From NCBI RefSeq assembly GCF_003945595.2, contig NW_024104304.1:1302001-1366000 (forward strand): 64,000 nt of DNA. Reading direction: 5' to 3'. Of the stretch, positions 25,023-38,279 are shown in pieces. The stretch is from Pipra filicauda (Eukaryota; Chordata; Aves; Passeriformes; Pipridae). How positions within the stretch are numbered: position 1 is the stretch's first letter; each line of letters opens with the position of its first letter. A program made the position numbers and the translations under genes. The notes under the pieces are model-generated. The model had not been told where the DNA came from. It made no database searches and saw only the letters and a list, made by a program, of their open reading frames with translations.

Positions 25023-25340
25023 CTTAGCCCTAAGGAAAACATAAATTCCTAATATTTCTGAATGTGCTGCTCCTCCTAACACTGGCACTTCTCGGGTTTC
25101 GAGCACCTTCCAGCTACTCAGATTATGATTTTCTGCAGCTGACCCAAGGCTATTTGTAAAATACTCCCTCAACTCATGCTCCTGCAGTTGCCCTAAGTAC
25201 CAGAGGATGTCATCAAAAGTGGGAAAGAACTGTTTTTGCTCACTGGTAAGGTGAATGAGGTAGCAGTGATGGCAGCAGGTAGCTCTTATCTCATTGCCCT
25301 GAGAAGAGCAGTGCATAGTGGTTGCCATTAGGCACTTTCC
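25023..25340 (-). other. Candidate exon, unproven (106 open codons)
   Basis: On minus, an acceptor-like CCTTGCAG precedes 25340 and a donor-like CTAAGGTGAGG follows 25023. The enclosed 318 bases are fully open in one frame, begin and end in phase 0, and belong to a 121-codon open frame (24990-25355). The product has no similarity I recognise and no obvious domain. The pyrimidine tract before the acceptor is weak. Chance is a reasonable explanation. Confidence 0.2.
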
Positions 25341-28150
25341 CTGCAAGGCCAACATTTGTAATTATGTGTTTCAGTTACTCAAAGAAGAGGAACAGCAGAA
25401 GAATCTGATTTCTTTTAATGCTACCATATTAGTGTATACTGGTCTTCCACCAGTCTATTTTAATCCCTTTTTTGTGACATGCAGATGATAAATAGAACAC
25501 AGAGCTGGTGTTTCTAGATCCCTCATGTATAATGACAACTGGACAGGATCTTCTTACGTCTGTTTCATTTGAAATAAGATTTTTTTTTCCATAAAAATTT
25601 CAATAGTGGTGTGCTTCACAGGGACCTGTTTGCTGACCAGGGGCTTCAGGTTTTTCTGTCATTGAAACAATTTTGACAACCACAACCAGGGAATGAGGAG
25701 GCCTGCACATGAAGTAATCTTTTGCTGGTTATCTACAGAAAGCAGAAATTGACAGGTACTATCATTGACAAATAAATACATCATAAAATACATGACAACT
25801 GCTTGAAAATTGTCCAAGGCTGCACAATTTGTTTTTTCTATTGTGCTTTCTCACAATTAAAATGCAATCATTTATTGTTTTTTGTGTATGTATGTGAATA
25901 TTCCCCCTCTCTCACAAACACCTTCTTTAAACAGCTTCTTTAAGCAAGTGTCTACCATGTGAGTAAGTGGCTGTTCTCTGTGTAAGATTGCAACTTCCCC
26001 AGAAGTCTGTCTATTCCATTATTTAACCTTGATAAAGAGAAAAGGTTGATATGGTTAAGGTTAATGAGGCAATCATTTGAAAATACCAGCCATCAAAGCA
26101 CTTTATTCTAGTTAACTACATTCATTAAAATGATCCCAGGCTTCTATTTCATTGCTGTTCTTCTCAATAAGCCTTTATCAATAAGAGTCCTAATTGTTCA
26201 AGGATCAAAATATCTCTTGCCACCTAAAATATCTGGGTTATGAAGTAGTTCAAACTACGTGTCCTTTTTCCATCCAAGTACCTGATGTAAGCTATCTAAT
26301 TATGATTTCCTCAAGCAGAGAAGAAACAAAGACACTGATAGGAAACACTCCGTATCTCTGGTCCCGGGAGCAGTTTTTCATCTCATATGCCCCTGGCTGC
26401 TATACCTCTCACCTTATTCCGCTCTTTACTGCTCCTTCCTAACTCTTACATCTACATACAGATTCCTCCTGCCTTTTCTGCCTAGTCAAGTGGCAGCATA
26501 TACCCTGGCTAGTTTGCAGGGTGAGTGCGTGCTGACAGGACAGCTAGTCAGTGTGAAACAGTCAGACAACTCTTCTTTCTGGGCTATGATGCAAGCCAAA
26601 CAAAAAAAGATAAATAGAGGTGTTCCTGCCTTTGCTGTTCCCTGGTTCTTGGATGCTTATTTTCCTGTAACATTGAGGAGCCTCATATACTTTGAAATTC
26701 CTGTGGCTCTGTTATGTTAACTTGGAATTGGCTGCACGTTGAAAGTTACTGACAGACACAGAAACCAACAAAAGATGTGTCTATACACATATACATAAGT
26801 TCACACATATTAGGGCATAAACAAATGTGATTACATAAGCCTCAAATGAAAATAAAAGCCATTTGAAGTCTTTGCGTTACTGGAGAGCAAACATAACTTA
26901 CTGTCACATATTGAGTTTCAGATATGAAAAGCCAATGTGTCTCTCTGCCTTTACATGCTTCCAGCATCTCTGCATGAGGCACCCCCATAAAGCCTAAAAT
27001 GAGACACAAGGAACACATAATAGTTGAGTAGAAAGTAATGACTAGGATGATAAGAAGTTATCATATGGATGCTGTCTAGATGTTGGCTTTTGTCACTGGA
27101 ATACAAAACACTCCAGAGGAGGCAGGAAGAAGGAATATGATGGTGGATCTTGCCTCAGGGCTGATGTATAAAGTGGATGTATCCTTAAATGATCACAAAA
27201 TCCATTTTTCAGCAAAAGTGTTTCTTAAACATATTGTGAACTAAAGAGTGCCGGTGTAGAGGTAGGTGCCAATTTTTCGAACTCAAGTTTACTCTAGTCT
27301 TACAAATTAATCAAAAACATGAAGTGCAGGAAACAATGAAATCTACAGAAGCTTGCTGACAGCCAAACAAAAAATACAAATCAGTTTTAAAGTGTTAAAT
27401 TCAGTTAAATATCAGTAGTTATATTAATACTTTTTTTACAAGCTGCAAACCTTTTAGTTTGTTCAGTAAAGGTTACTAGGTTTTCCTGTCTGAGATTTTT
27501 TTAAAAAAGAAAGTGATCCCATTTTGATCTTCTGAATTGTGAAAGTATTAGTTTCAGGTGATTCAAGTCACAAATAGAATAGCTAAAATAAAAATTCCTA
27601 TTTATCCCATGTTTGTTTACTTCACAGAAATGAAAATACCAGACTAGACAAATTCAAAGGGACTTTTGTACAAATAGCTTTATTGATTGCCAAAAAGCAA
27701 ATAAACTGGAGAGTAGAATTCTGTTCACCAGATGACAAATGCATTATAAATCTCAAAGACATTTTTCAATTTGAAAGACTGCACTGTAGCTCCTGGAAAA
27801 TATCAGAGAACATTGATCGAAGTATTTTATCCAGTAGCATGTTTTTTAGCAACAAGTAAATTCTAATCTGTAATATTTTTAAAGAAAAGCCAAAAAAAAT
27901 GTTTATTGTGGTTGCACTGATATTCTTTGCTTTTCCTCTTTTACCCATTATTATAACTATTATTTTTCCATAAGGTTGCTGTATTACTGTTTTGTTGTTT
28001 GGTTACTTCAGATTTCAGTCATTTGTTGTTGATTTTTCATCTACAAAGGGCCACAATGTCATTACACTGCAAGCTGGTGTACTTTTTAATGTATTGGTAA
28101 TAAATGTATTATTGCAGAAACAATTGATTTTAGTTAAAAAAACATGCAAA

Positions 28151-28166
28151 CCCCCCCCCCCCCCCC
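28151..28166 (+). repeat. 16-base C homopolymer
   Basis: Uninterrupted C16 between A-rich flanks (ACATGCAAA before, AAACAAAAAC after). It may be prone to length error in sequencing. Confidence 0.95.
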
Positions 28167-31100
28167 AAACAAAAACAAACTGAAGAATTTTTTGTTTTGT
28201 TTCATGGGATTTTTCTTAATATTTACTCCAATTGCTTTTCAAGGAACCTTCCACATCCTTTAGGTCTCTTTCAAAGAGGAACTCAACTATACACCCATAT
28301 CACAATTTGTGATGACTGAGTTTCTGGATAGTTTAGTAATTGTCAAGCTTTCTTGGGCTGTAATATCCTCCACGTAGAGGCAAACACAGCTGAGAATAGA
28401 CTTGGCATAAAACACAGATTGAGAAGAAATTTAAAAACAAAATTGGAATTTCTGGCTATAAATATTGTGTTTCAAAATGCAAGCAAAAATTTTTATTGCA
28501 CTCAAAAAGCCTCAGCTTGCAGTAGCAGATTCATATGAACCCAGTCACTCCATTTCCTATGGACAGCAGGAATCTTACTCTGTCTCTCCACTGGAACCGT
28601 GTGTAGTTTGTGAATGAACTGCTTTAAAATGTAATATTATGCAGTGTTTCTTAAATTTGGTTTTGAGAAAACTTCAAAAACATAGGCACCACCTTGCTGT
28701 GGTTACTGTCTTAATGCTTTTCACAGAGGAAATTGGGCCAGCCAGTCATGCTTTTTCTGGGCTCTAACATTCCCTGAGAAGCAAACACATGGACATGCGA
28801 ATGCCTTTACTGGCTCATGTTTTTACTCCCTGTGTCTGATCTCATGAATCTCAGCTGCTTGTGGAACTATGCTTACCATGCATTGCCTTTGGCTCAGATA
28901 TTTATTTCTACAGATGGCAAATGGCACCAGTTCACAAGTTCCATTCTGATATATTTTTTCAAGAGTTTGAAGTGCAGTGCTTGGATTCAATGCAGTGTAC
29001 AAGACCATCTTTGCAAAAGCTGTCTTTTCAAAGAAAGTCCCAAACTTGCAGCTGAAAGTTGAAGGACATGTACAGAAGTAATGATTCACCTTTCTATGCA
29101 AACCTTTAATATCTGTTGTAGTAAGCAAGAAAGGTGCAATGTTTCACTTGAACACTAAGATCCCAAATGCAGCAATACATTTTACATACAACTGATAAGA
29201 TTTTACTTATAAGTGATTTGGGAATAATTAGGAAATGCAATTAAATTTGGAGCTGCTGACTGACAGGGAGAATAGAAAGAAATGTGCCCTAAAATTTTAT
29301 AACAAAATAACCAGACTTGGCATTCATCTTCATTGTAGTTTATTCACTGAATTATCTTGAATATGCCATGATTTCAGTGAGGTATAACTAGAAGAAAAAG
29401 GTACTACTCAAGACAAATACACGCATTTAGAATCACATTGTACAAATCTACCATAATTACTAACTGGAAGGTGTGTATGTTTATTGCTTTATTATGAGAG
29501 CTGCACATCATAATCACTGATACACCTCAATACCAGAAAGTGTTAATTTTGAAGTGTTTAACAAGTCTTTATTCTTTGCCAATTTTATTCAAAGGAAGAT
29601 GTGAAATTATTGAAAATCTAACATTTTCCTCCTCTTTCAACAGTGTATTGTAGTTATCCCAATATTAACAACCCACAAATCGAAGTTTACTTTTGCTTGT
29701 GGAGAAGGCTTTTTCTCTAGGATTTTCACCAGGTTGGATGCATTAGAAACATTTTCAAATACAATTAAAATCTGTTAGATTTTTAAAAATTGAAAGAAGA
29801 ATACATGATCTCATGTAGAGTATATATTTCTGTTACAAATGCAACATTCTGAGAGCTTTAATGACAGCATTCTTCTATATTTTACTCCTGTGTTGTGTAT
29901 CTGGTACTAGTTACACAGATGTTGCTCCAGCTTTTTTCACAGAAGCAACAAAAGGGTAAGGAAGTGTTAAATAGATGCTAATCTGATAAAAAGATTCCCA
30001 CAAGGCAAATAAAGAAAAGCTGAAAAAAATACTGAAAATCAAGAGTCTCCACTGAAGATGTGAGATCAGTTTCTACTCCTGAAAAGTCCAAGTGAGGAGG
30101 ACGGAGTGCATTCTGTTCTCTTATATCCTCTTACTATTTTTATGTGAGAGACAGCTAGGAGAAACAAGTCTTAAATGCCAGGTGTTCAATGGGATGATCA
30201 CAGTATGTTACCCTGGATTTGCTGAGGAAGGTTATTACTTGTGAAACAAATTAAATCTGCTATTTTCTATGTACTTTTTTAATGGACAATTCTTGTTTCT
30301 GGAAGTTTTACTTCTCTCATTCCTTAGTTTTAAAGGCTAGTCTTCTGAGCCTTTCTCAGACCTGGTTTTCCAGGCCTGGTGTGCTAAGAAGAACAGTTTT
30401 ACAATGACCTTAACTCTCTTCTCTTTGATGCCTGGATGATGGATTGCTCTCAGTGATTCCCAGATTCCCCCAGTGTACAACACCCTGAAAAGTCTGAGGA
30501 CTGTCAGGACTACCTAGTAAATCAGAGGACTTCTTTGTTTTGTTTTGTCTTGTCTAGTTCAAAGCCCCTAATACCATATGAGCCATCCATAAACTCTCCT
30601 GCTGTCTAGGGCTGAGAGAGCACAAATTGTCCTTAGACTTGGTTAAGGTGAATGGAAATGGAAATGTCCTCATGTCCACCTAACAAACAGATGTTGTTTT
30701 CTATCCTACAAGGCTGATTAAAGTGTTACTGCCCACATGAGATGTCAGTCCCAGTTTAGCAGCTCATTTTTTTAGTAGAAAGTGTTACAGTTTCTACTTC
30801 TTTCACCAATAGTTTGCCTTCCTGGTTACTTAAAGCATGGCCAAATCTAAATATGAATCGATATAAAGTAATTTTCAGTATGGATGAATTTCTCTAAACA
30901 AGAAGTGGTCCTTGCTCTTCCATCTCAAGTTCATGCCATCTAAAATTCCTGTCACATGACATAGTGAAAGTAACTCCTTTGTGTAAAGTTAATGACTTTA
31001 AGGACCTCCCCCCAGTATCTGATGAAAATAGGAATTTCTCCCTTAGAAAAAGTGGTGAATTTACAAGGTGACCTAGTTAGGAACTATTTTTTGGCTATTG

Positions 31101-31708
31101 GTTTAGGAAGAACTTTAGAGTTTAAGCTGGGTTTTCAGGTTTCTGGAGAAGTAGTGGAGAATGTAAAAATCACAGCAATTTCCTACCAGCAACTTCCCAG
31201 TCGCATCACATACAGACAGGTCATAAGGTAGCAAGGTAGTGTTCTCTCTGCCTGTTAATGGCTGCTAAGAACACGTCTGTGAATGACCTTTTGCAGCTCT
31301 ATTCACACAGCTGTAAAACCTTTACAGCAGATATCATGTCAAAAAAATTCAGGCCCTATCCCCTTAAGAACTAGGTCATGGGCTGGACTTGGCTGCCTAA
31401 CTATCTAGTGCTATTTCAGATACCCTAGAAGATTAGGGTATGCCTAGGCTCCAGGTGCTGCTTTTAAAAAAGCCCAAGTTTCTTGTAGACCCTGTGTCAT
31501 GTCTCCAATCCTATGTTAGTATCCTGGATGCTCTGTGGCCTCCTGCATTTAATCCTCTGTATACATATTACCTTGAGTCACTGGTAAATAATGGGCACAT
31601 GGAAAATCACTGGAGGAAGACAGAGAAGCTCTTTAGCACTACAAATTATATTCTTTCAGATATTCACAAGTCTGTGCTGTGAACTATGCCTCTTTCCCCA
31701 TGACCCCG

Positions 31709-32280
31709 TCATAGGATCATAGAATGGCCTGGTTTGAAAGTGACCTTAAAGATCATTTAGTTCCAACCTCCAGCTGTGGGCAGGGACACCTTCTACTAGA
31801 ACAGGTTTCTCAGAACCCTATCTAATCTGGCCTTGAACACACCCTAGGCTGAGTCATCCACAATTTCTCTGGGCAACCTGTTCCATTGCCGCACCACCCT
31901 CAAGTAATTAATTTCTTCCTAACATTTATTCTGAACTTATTCTCTTCCAGTTTGAAGCCATTCTCCCTTGTCCTATCACTACACGCCCTTGTGAAGAGTT
32001 TCTCTCCATCTTTCTTGTAGGCTCCCTTCAGATACTGGAAGACTGCAATTAGGTCACCCTGAAGCTTTCTGTTCCCCAGGCTGAGCAATCCCAATTCTCT
32101 CAGCCTTTCCTCATAGGAGGGGTGCTCCATTCCTCTAATCAACTTGGTGGCCTCCTCTGGACTCACTCCAACAGCTCAATGTTCTTCCTATGCTGGGGGC
32201 CCCAGAGCTGGATGCAGTGCTCCAGGTGGGGTCTGACAAGAGTGGAGTAGAGGGGACAGAATCACCTCCTTCAACCACTG
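31709..32280 (-). mobile_element. CR1 LINE 3' end
   Basis: Starts on plus with TCATAGGATCATAGAATGG, the CR1 terminus in reverse, followed by the 3' UTR and a decayed ORF2 C-terminal tail (YEERLRELGLLSLGNRKLQG around 32030-32125 on minus). 5' truncated near 32280 and followed by pyrimidine-rich DNA. The 88-codon frame at 31900-32166 is remnant CR1 coding sequence, not a gene. Confidence 0.95.
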
Positions 32281-35200
32281 TCTTTCTCATTTTCAAAAAT
32301 CCTGTCTTTTATGACATTGGTGCAAAGCTTTTCATTGTACCTTTTTCCCCATTGTTTCCTCATGTGTTTAATTTTTTGCATACTTTCATGCTGTGCCATT
32401 TTTACATAGGTCTCTTTTTCTGAAGAAAGGAATGTCCAACCTACCTTGAGTTGTCCCTTCAATCTTTCTTTCTTTTCTTTTACCGTTGAACTAGCTTTAT
32501 ATTTATGTGCATTATATTAGCTGTTTTTTCTGAATACTACTTTGTTACCTTTCCACTCTTTTGCCATGTTTCTTTCTACTTTTTCTTTCCTGTTAAACTT
32601 ATCCCTTTCATTTAATCTCTTTCTTTTAGCGTATCACATCAGCCAACCTTTATTTCTCCCTTTTTGCAGCCTAGGTTTTTAGCTTAGCACATTGTCCTGT
32701 TTTTCTTTTTTCTCCTTTTCTCCCCCTGAGCAGTTTTACAGTGTCCTTTGTGTGCCTTTTTCTGTCACATTATCCTGCTTCTGCTCTCTATTTTCTCTAG
32801 AGTGTCATTTTGGTATAAAATAAATTGTATTGTGTGTTGTTTATTCTCTACAATTTTTGGGTGAAAGGAGCTGCCTGTATATAGAGACACATTTACACAT
32901 AGTATCCTTCAATTACTTCCAAATTGCCACTATAATTTCAAAAGTACACTATATTTATAGTGGTTGAATTTCACAAGGTTTAATGTACTATAAATCTTTC
33001 ATTCTTATTTATTCATACTCTGTCATAAAGAAGCAGTATTTGAATTTTCACTTCCTCATTCTTTTAATGCCACAGGGCCAGATTGCAGCTAGGTTTAAGG
33101 ATGTGCAGGTGTTTAAATTGTGGCCAATTGAGTTCTTAATTTCTGAGCTCCCAGAGTGCCTGGATGGGAGAAGTGCTTGGCTAGTGCAGCCAGCAGCAGT
33201 GACACATGGGAGGTGCAATTGGGGTCATTACTCTCCATGAGCTAGCAAGCTGCAGCTGGCACCAGAAAAGTATATGCAGTGTAGGCTTTTCTAATCCTAA
33301 CTGCTTCAGTTGCCATTGTTTCTACAGGGCAGGTAAGAAAGTCCTCAAGCATCCCTCAAAGCCTTTGGTTGGTGCTATGCTCTGCAGGGAGGAAGCCCCT
33401 GGGATCTGCCACTGGAATGGCAATTGTCAGGCATGACAATGACTCAGAAAGTCACAAAAATTACATGTCTGATATAAAAATAAAGACTGTTATCTTGTTA
33501 CTTGGTTGAGTGGCTTTGAAATACAAAGAAAATTACTACCGTCTGATGCTGTGTAAGTTAAATTTTGTTGTATGCTTCATTGCTGAAGAAGATGCCTAAT
33601 TTTGGAATTTACTTCAATAGAACAATGTATATTCAGTAGGCTTTTCTTGCAGTTGGTACAAAGGTTGATAAAATTGCACACTTCACCTGCAAAAAGAAGT
33701 GATTTCTGCCAAAAAAAACATGAATTTTTTTTAAACCAGAAAAAACCCCCCAGAAAACCAGCCCTAAATTGAAGTTTCTTTTTCCCAAATCTGAAAGTCA
33801 TTTTCTCTTCAATGGAAAAAGAGGTTATGTTTTTCAAATAATATTTAATTTCCTTATCTAATTGCTTTGGCATAAACAAGATACAAAAGCTTTTGCTGCC
33901 TAAAAACTCCTAACAATTTCTCTTTTACATCAAATTATAGTAGCTTTGAAAGGAAATAATGCATCTGCAGATGGTGCTGAATTGCATGAAATTAATTACT
34001 ACATGTGCAAGTTCTCAGTAATTAATTCCATTGAGGCCTGTAAAATCCATTGTGAGCTGAATTACATGCTTTTTAGTCTTTGCTTTTCTACCTGAAAATT
34101 GCTGTATCATCTTTTAAGCCAAGTTTAAAAGGGATAAGGAAAATATATTAAAGTCATTTAAGAAAATGCATTAAATTTTCTTTGTCATGCTCACAGTATA
34201 AATAAATCAAGCTGTTACAGAGCTTGTGTTAGCACAGTGACCAAACATTTCTAAATTTCTTTCTGGGAAGTAACTATTCACTACTGATGTACATTCTGAT
34301 CTGGTGACCATTCAAAGTTCCTGGGATCAGTGTTCAGTCCCCAGTCCCTACATAGGTTTTAATATTGTAAACACAAAGGTTGTAAACTTCTGCACTTATG
34401 ACCACTTGTAACAAGCTTTCATGGTTTTTGTTTGGAGATGCTGGTAAGAAAGAGGATATTTTCAGAACATATACCCTCCAGGTCTGATGCTACAGGTAAG
34501 GCAGACACAGGAGTCCTTAGATTGTGAATCCTGGCAGTGCCAGGATGTAAGCCAAGTGCTTGACTGATCAAATCAGCAGCAGACCTTAAACATACAGAGG
34601 AGACACTAGGGAGCTATATATAAATACCAATGTGGTTTGGGTCAAATTCAGGGGATTGAAGGGGATTTTTTTAAGGATGAAAATTTTAGAATGATAAGAC
34701 TAACTTCACTAGACCTCTAACCTGGCTTAGGAAGGAAGCTGTAGACTACAGGCAGAAATTCTGACAGTGATGGACTTCGCACAGGAAGGGGGCCATGAAA
34801 AACCAAGAAGGGTTGAAAGTTAGCCATGATCTGTCTCCTGGTCTGATGAAGTCTGACTAGTCTGGACATAGAAAGGGCAGAGTTCACAATGAGTCCCATG
34901 CAATGTAGAACCTCTGAAGCCAATGCCACTCTACTATTTCCAACCAGCTGTTTGGTCTGGATTCAGTCCTGTGAAAAACTCCGGTGCCATGTCAGACACA
35001 GCCATATTAGCTTGTTGCTCTTGTGCTTGTGTGGGGTCTGTACAGGTAGGAATTCTGATGGTCTAATCTGACTTTACCACTTGAGACAGCTGAGTCTCAT
35101 TTACCATGAGATAGGTTGGGTCCAACTGCAGAGGGCTGCACTGTAGGCTGGGCAGACATACATTGATGCACATTGGTTTTGGCACTAGTTTGAGCCAAAG

Positions 35201-37686
35201 GACTAGTTTAAGCATTCACACTTACAGAATTTTCAGTCTCACTACAGTAGAAGATGCTGGGACTGTGTTTTTTTTTTTTTTTAAGGCAGTGTAGGAGAGC
35301 CCCGTTCCAAACTGGGCAATAAGATTTGCAGCACATTTGTTACTTTATTGTTTTTTGTGTTACTTAATCAGGGAAGTTCCTGTAAATCAGAACATTTCTG
35401 ATTGATATATGGCTAAAGAATAGATGGTTTTATCAAAAAAGCATTAATCCAAACAACTTTATCAGCTTGAATTGAATTCTAGCTCTTGTCTAAAGCTTTA
35501 ATCTTTTTTAGATTATATGAAAATCAGATAGGAAAGGGTGGGCTAGGTTTTCAGGTGGAAATTTTGGTACGGGGAAGTAAATCTCATATGCTGTCTGCTA
35601 CATTGCACTTAAGAACCTGACAGAGAAAATTAGTAAAACTGCCAGTCTCCAAACTTGCTAATGCATCTTGATACCTTATGTCTGATACTCCCTCAGAAGA
35701 CTGAATGTGGAAAGAAGCTCTGAGAAGTGAACAGTATTTTCTCTGCCTCAGGCACTGAGAATACATGACTCACTGGCCTTTTGCTTTTTGCAGAGCCATG
35801 GTATGTGCGCTTCTGTAACCTTTCAGTCCAGACAGCAACTGGGTAAATGCCAAGGAAGGCATGATCTGCTTTCTAATCAGTGGACAGTCTACTGCATGAA
35901 TAAGGACAGTCAAAAAGAGGAGCTTTTTTCCTTCTATAACCTGGGTATGGTGGCTATAGTAACAGACAGCATATTGATTAAAATTTGGGATTTTTCTGTG
36001 TTTATCATATACAATGCCCACATAAATCATATTTAGTTTTTTTGGGCTGAATTAAAGAGTAATGATGTGATTGACACAGATTTAGAAGCACATCATGAAA
36101 CTGCTTCTAATGTTTTAGTAATTATGAAATACAGTTTGGATATTAGGATTTCACAGAAACTTCTAGCAGTGGATTTCATTTTTTCACTATATATGTGATA
36201 AAGAAAATATTCTTGCTAAATGGGAAGCATCTGGTTAAACAGTGATTTATATTAGTGTCTATATTGTTAAAGGCACCTATATTTTACTGTTGAGTTGTGA
36301 AAAGGGTAAACTGGGATGCAATATGTAGTCCTATTGGAGATGATCTGAAATCTCCAGAATACAAAGCTGGCAAACATGACAGTGGACTCTGTTAGAGTTG
36401 CAGCTGGATGCCAAACATCCCACCATGCCTGAAGTGGCTATGTGTAGGCAATAAATCCTTCTCCCCTTGTCCCCTCTTTTTTTTTTTCCCTCCAGTGTTT
36501 CTTCTATGAGTGTTCTCTGAGTTTCCCTTGAGACCTCAGGCCTTGCCGTGTAACAAACACCAAATATCTAATTTAAAAACTTCCCACTCATGTTTGAAGA
36601 ATAGCTTCTAGTTTTGTGTAGTAATATTGATGTTAGAGTTGCTTCATACCTGTCTACCACTAGGTACATAAATATTTGTAGCACACAGATTGCATACGCT
36701 AGGGATGATAATGCTGGGACATAAATCATGATGTTAGCTTCTTAGTCTTCTTATAGGATGTGTCCTAAGGACACATGCTTGAACAATGTTTTCAAAAAGA
36801 TCATTTTGTACCTTGATATACTTTTGTTTTTTTTCCCAAAAACATTTAATGGGTTAAATAAAAATTGATTAGTTTTTTTTATTTTAATTAAAATGTCAAA
36901 ATATTCATAGCAATGGAAATAATTTTTTAAGCTTATAGCTTGGAATTGAAAATGATCTAATGGTTCTAATAACCTAACAATTTTTCCCCTTAATCCTCTT
37001 GTTTGTCTCCAGTATGACCTCGGGCAAGTCATATAACCTTCCCATATTTTGACTTCCCTAGCCACAAAATATTGGTAGTCATACTTGTCTGGATGACTTA
37101 TTTATCTTAATTAAGATTTCTCTTTTTTACTATTGGAAAAGTGCTTTGAGATCCTTGGATGGAAACTAGGATATAAATACAAAGTATTTTCTGCTGCTAA
37201 CAAATCTATTTTACCAGAATGATGATGCAAGAGAGAGATGAATACAGATATATGTCTGTATAACAGCTATTGTGGCCTCCTGGGAGTAAGTTAACATTTT
37301 TTTCCTTAGAGGACTGATCTGCTCATAGATTAGATAACCAAACATAGACACATTACACTGGCAAGGTTTTTAAAGGAGAACCTTGACTAAAAATAAAGGT
37401 GCTCCTTGGCTATTCTGTAAACATCAGCAGGACATGTGAAAGGCCTTGATAAAGGTAAGGATTAAAAAAGGGCACTAAAAAAAGGTAGGGATGACTGTAA
37501 TGAATCATATTTTGCTCTCATTAACACTCATATAAAGCCAGAAGAGTGACAATAAATAAAAAGGCTCCTCTAAGGAGAGTCTTCACCTTGATTAAAGGTG
37601 AAGTGTTTGTGGGTTTATACCCCAACTACTTGAAAACAGAATCTGGGCCAAATATAGAATCTCTTATGTATACTAAATTCTTAGGT
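32281..37686. other. Single-copy DNA, no gene seen
   Basis: Pyrimidine-rich from 32281 to about 32820, then AT-rich. Poly-T runs lie near 35267-35282 and 36477-36488. No frames or repeats I recognise. Confidence 0.5.
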
Positions 37687-37985
37687 ATCATAGAATCATA
37701 GAACTGTTTAAGTTGGGAAAGATCTTTTAGGATCATTGGGTCCAACTGGAAACCCAGTACTGCCAAGTCCACCACTAAACCACATCCCTAGGTGCCACAT
37801 GTACGCGTCTTTTAAGTACCTCTAGGGATGGTGACTCAACCACTTCCCTAGGCAGCCTCATTCAATGCTTGACAGCTGTTCCAGTGAAGAATTGTTTCCT
37901 AACATGCAAACTAAACCTCCCCTGGAGCAACCTGAGCCCATTTCCTGTTGTATTATTGTTTGTTACATGGGAGAAGAGACCACGA
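37687..37985 (-). mobile_element. CR1 LINE 3' UTR fragment
   Basis: Begins ATCATAGAATCATAG on plus, then the CR1 3' UTR signatures (AAGTTGGGAAAGATC, TCCACCACTAAACC, AACCTCCCCTGGAGCAA). It ends near the GAGAAGAGACCA segment. About 300 bp, so strongly 5' truncated. It opens a 3 kb cluster of CR1 insertions. Confidence 0.93.
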
Positions 37986-38279
37986 TGATGAAAAGGCCAT
38001 AGCTGGTTTTTTCGATCAGGTGTTATTTTTCTGAAATTGAAATCTAGCCATGTAATGAATCTCCAAACAAAGCATTTTAAGGCATGACCATAAAACCACA
38101 TCCAGTCACTTCTTAATTTCCCCATTTTCACATTGTTGCTAACTGATTCCACTGCTGCTCATCCAAGTGATCACCAACAATCTGGCCAGGGGAGATCCTG
38201 AGGACATCAGGAGGGGCTGCAGGGTCCTGGGGTGAGTCCATGGGCAATGGGAGCCCTGGTGGTGCTTCCTTGATCTAAG
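37986..38279. other. Unassigned DNA between CR1 copies
   Basis: The first half is AT-rich. From about 38170 it becomes GC-rich with GGACATCAGGAGGGGCTGCAG, which may be a further decayed 5' part of the following CR1, though I cannot align it. Confidence 0.35.

Larger units (their letters stand above)
22857..31708. other. Single-copy DNA, no gene confirmed
   Basis: About 8.9 kb with no recognised repeat apart from a 16-base C tract at 28151-28166. It contains one open minus-strand segment with splice-like borders at 25023-25340, listed separately. Other open frames are short and anonymous. Confidence 0.5.
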
